Below, piece after piece: positions 62,634 through 64,000 of a DNA stretch of 64,000 nucleotides (its first letter is position 1; each line of letters starts with the position of its first letter). Origin of the DNA: Deltaproteobacteria bacterium (lineage in GTDB: Bacteria; Myxococcota_A; UBA9160; UBA4427); contig PBFW01000067.1 in assembly GCA_002719955.1 (NCBI GenBank), positions 1 through 64,000 of the forward strand. Direction: 5' to 3'. Under the pieces are notes generated by a model. The model did no database searches. It was not told the origin of the DNA and was given only the letters and a program-made list of their open reading frames with translations. Made by a program: the position numbers and the translations under genes.

Positions 62634-63008
62634 GGGGTCCTTCGTGATGGGGCGGGTCCATTCTCGCGGGCTTCAGCGAGCGCCGGACTCGATCACATGA
62701 TCGAGGAGTTCGCCAAGATTTGCGTGGTCGGCCGCGCTCCTGTTTCGATCGTTCTCTGCGAGGTGGGGCGTGCTGTCGACGCCGTCGAGCGGGTGTCCGC
62801 CCGGTCGGGCACGTGATTTTTCAGCCGAGCCGGGTGCCGGAGATTCTCCCGGCACGCCCCGATCGGAAGCGGGCCTTTCGCGGGGGTGCGAACCGTGGTT
62901 GCCATTCGGTGACCTCTCTTGTCGTGCGAGGGATTATCGCGAGTCGGGGAGGGCGCGCCAGGGATCGGAGCCGCTAGCATCGCGCACTACCATTTTGAGG
63001 AGATCGAT
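62634..63008. other. 375-base gap between divergent genes
   Basis: Short frames on both strands look like random Arg-rich sequence of GC-rich DNA. It must contain the promoters of the aldehyde dehydrogenase cassette (leftward) and the quinone oxidoreductase (rightward). No repeat or operator was evident. Confidence 0.5.
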
Positions 63009-63989
63009 GTGAAAGCCATCGTCTGCAAGGAATTCGGCCCGCCGGAAAAGCTCGTGTTCGAGGAAATAGACGAACCGCACGCCGGAGAGGGCGAACTCGT
63101 GATCGAATCCCGAGCGTCGACGGTGACTTTCCCCGACGCATTGATGATCGAGGACAAATACCAGTTCAGGGCCCCCGTGCCCTTCGTACCGGGTGGAGAA
63201 GCCGCCGGTGTCGTCGTGGAGGTCGGGTCGGGGGTCGAGGGCTTCGCAGTCGGGGATCGGGTCATAGGATCGACGATGTTGGTCGGCGGATTCCAAGAGA
63301 AGGTGCTCGTCAGCGCGAGCGCGACGCGACCCCTATCGAAGAGTGTTGGTTTTGCCGAGGCGACGGGCCTGCTCTACGCCTACGGAACGGCCCACTACGC
63401 GCTGAAATTTCGCGGGGTACTCGAGCCCGGTGAAACGTTGCTGGTCCTCGGGGCGGCGGGCAATGTTGGTCTGGCCGCTGTCGAACTCGGAAAGCTGATG
63501 GGCGCGCGGGTCATCGCCGCGGCTTCGAGTCGTGAAAAGCTTTCGGTGTGTCGAGATCGCGGAGCCGACGAAACGATCGACTATTCGCGCGAGGATCTGA
63601 AAACGCGAGCGAAGGAACTCACGAAGGGTGGGGGAGTCGATGTTATTTTAGACTGCGTTGGGGGGGATTTTGCAGAGGCCGCCCTGCGCGCGATCGCCTG
63701 GGAGGGGCGCTTTCTGGTGATCGGGTTCACCGCTGGGATTCCGAGACTTCCGCTCAATCTGACGCTACTCAAGAGTTGTCAGGTGATCGGCGTCTTCTAT
63801 GGTGCGATGGTCCAGAAGCAGCCGGAACTTCGTGACGAGATCGCACGCGATCTCGAAGAACTCATGTCGGCGGGAAAGCTCAATCCCTATGTATCCGGAC
63901 GCTACGCCCTCGAGGATGCGCCCCATGCGCTGCGTGCTCTTCTGGATCGACGGGTCACGGGGAAGGTCGTCGTCGAACCGAATCGTTGA
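63009..63989 (+). CDS. NADPH:quinone oxidoreductase-type (zinc-free MDR) protein
   Basis: A 326-residue medium-chain reductase without catalytic zinc: MKAIVCKEFGPPEKLVFEEI, VPFVPGGEAAGVVVEVGSGV, FAVGDRVIGSTMLVGGFQEK, the NADPH motif LLVLGAAGNVGLAAVELGKL (A-A-x-G-x-V-G), and DVILDCVGGDFAEAALRAIA. No zinc-binding Cys/His pairs. The start is GTG 63009 with GAGGAG six bases upstream. It is of the QOR/zeta-crystallin type; acyl-CoA-linked enoyl reductases are related, so the substrate is uncertain. Confidence 0.9.
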   Translation: MKAIVCKEFGPPEKLVFEEIDEPHAGEGELVIESRASTVTFPDALMIEDKYQFRAPVPFVPGGEAAGVVVEVGSGVEGFAVGDRVIGSTMLVGGFQEKVLVSASATRPLSKSVGFAEATGLLYAYGTAHYALKFRGVLEPGETLLVLGAAGNVGLAAVELGKLMGARVIAAASSREKLSVCRDRGADETIDYSREDLKTRAKELTKGGGVDVILDCVGGDFAEAALRAIAWEGRFLVIGFTAGIPRLPLNLTLLKSCQVIGVFYGAMVQKQPELRDEIARDLEELMSAGKLNPYVSGRYALEDAPHALRALLDRRVTGKVVVEPNR

Positions 63990-64000
63990 AGGGATGGGGA

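Noticed and set aside
1..64000. CRISPR arrays, tRNA, rRNA, insertion sequences, prophage
   Set aside because: No regular repeats, tRNA cloverleaf, rRNA segment, transposase, integrase or phage structural gene was recognised on reading both strands. A tRNA scan would be needed to be sure.

Overview
This is a 64 kb stretch of GC-rich bacterial chromosome with about 58 genes and recognisable gene remnants, mostly tightly packed on both strands. No rRNA, tRNA, CRISPR array, insertion sequence, phage or plasmid gene was recognised. The gene content is dominated by acyl-CoA and carbonyl metabolism: two enoyl-CoA hydratases, an orphan menB, three acyl-CoA dehydrogenases, a thiolase, two family III CoA-transferases, three F420-type luciferase-like oxidoreductases and two amidohydrolase_2 proteins. 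Together with a PEP-CTERM protein remnant, an M. tuberculosis-like MenB and a wax-ester synthase, this suggests a free-living, lipid-degrading environmental bacterium of the Myxococcota/Binatota (former Deltaproteobacteria) kind. The taxonomic guess is inference only.

The most notable observation is two probable selenoprotein genes that ordinary gene calling would truncate. (1) At 11694-12278 an exported peroxiredoxin has an in-frame UGA exactly where the peroxidatic cysteine belongs, and no cysteine anywhere else. (2) At 18701-19201 (minus strand) an AhpD/carboxymuconolactone-decarboxylase-like protein has UGA at the second position of its CxxC motif (CxxU). Both UGAs are followed by a perfect short hairpin whose apical loop lies about 20 nt downstream and has a G in its first two positions, as expected of a bacterial SECIS. 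Elsewhere UGA is a normal stop, and the UGAs in nearby damaged genes do not fall on cysteine positions.

Layout. 0-9 kb: ZIP metal transporter (cut by the window edge), a conserved protein of unknown function, M20 amidohydrolase, VOC and SDR proteins, thiolase, exported sulfatase, nitroreductase, menB. 9.1-10 kb: a decayed DUF3015/DUF4105 region. 10-16.9 kb: glutaryl-CoA dehydrogenase, the peroxiredoxin, an amidohydrolase, TsaC/Sua5, wax-ester synthase/DGAT, CoA-transferase. 17-26 kb: broken PEP-CTERM gene, DUF3127 protein, the AhpD-like selenoprotein, MFS transporter, DUF3604 lipoprotein, SnoaL-like protein, sulfotransferase, and a heavily frameshifted UDP-glucose pyrophosphorylase. 26-34.5 kb: an AtuA-like protein and a six-gene co-directional catabolic run (enoyl-CoA hydratase, two F420-type enzymes, TIGR03084 protein, two acyl-CoA dehydrogenases). 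34.8-42.4 kb: a ten-gene cation/proton antiporter operon of mixed Mrp/Mbh type, genes overlapping or nearly touching, with three ND5/MrpD-type pumps and no MrpA. 42.7-51.8 kb: enoyl-CoA hydratase, SnoaL-like protein, beta-lactamase-fold lipoprotein, EXPERA membrane protein, a double-length CoA-transferase, amidohydrolase, BKACE and an epoxide-hydrolase-like enzyme. 51.9-64 kb: alanine dehydrogenase, a split YdcF-like gene, an F420-type enzyme, a DUF5916 outer-membrane barrel, YaeQ, an iron alcohol dehydrogenase/glutamine-synthetase-like/aldehyde dehydrogenase cassette, and a quinone oxidoreductase.

The genes fit an organism that activates and beta-oxidises varied carboxylic acids, terpenoids or aromatics. 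It probably uses F420 and menaquinone, carries a multisubunit secondary cation pump, and defends itself with selenium-based peroxidases. Four gene remnants (about 9.1-10.0, 17.3-18.2, 25.0-26.2 and 53.2-54.1 kb) indicate ongoing gene loss or local assembly error.
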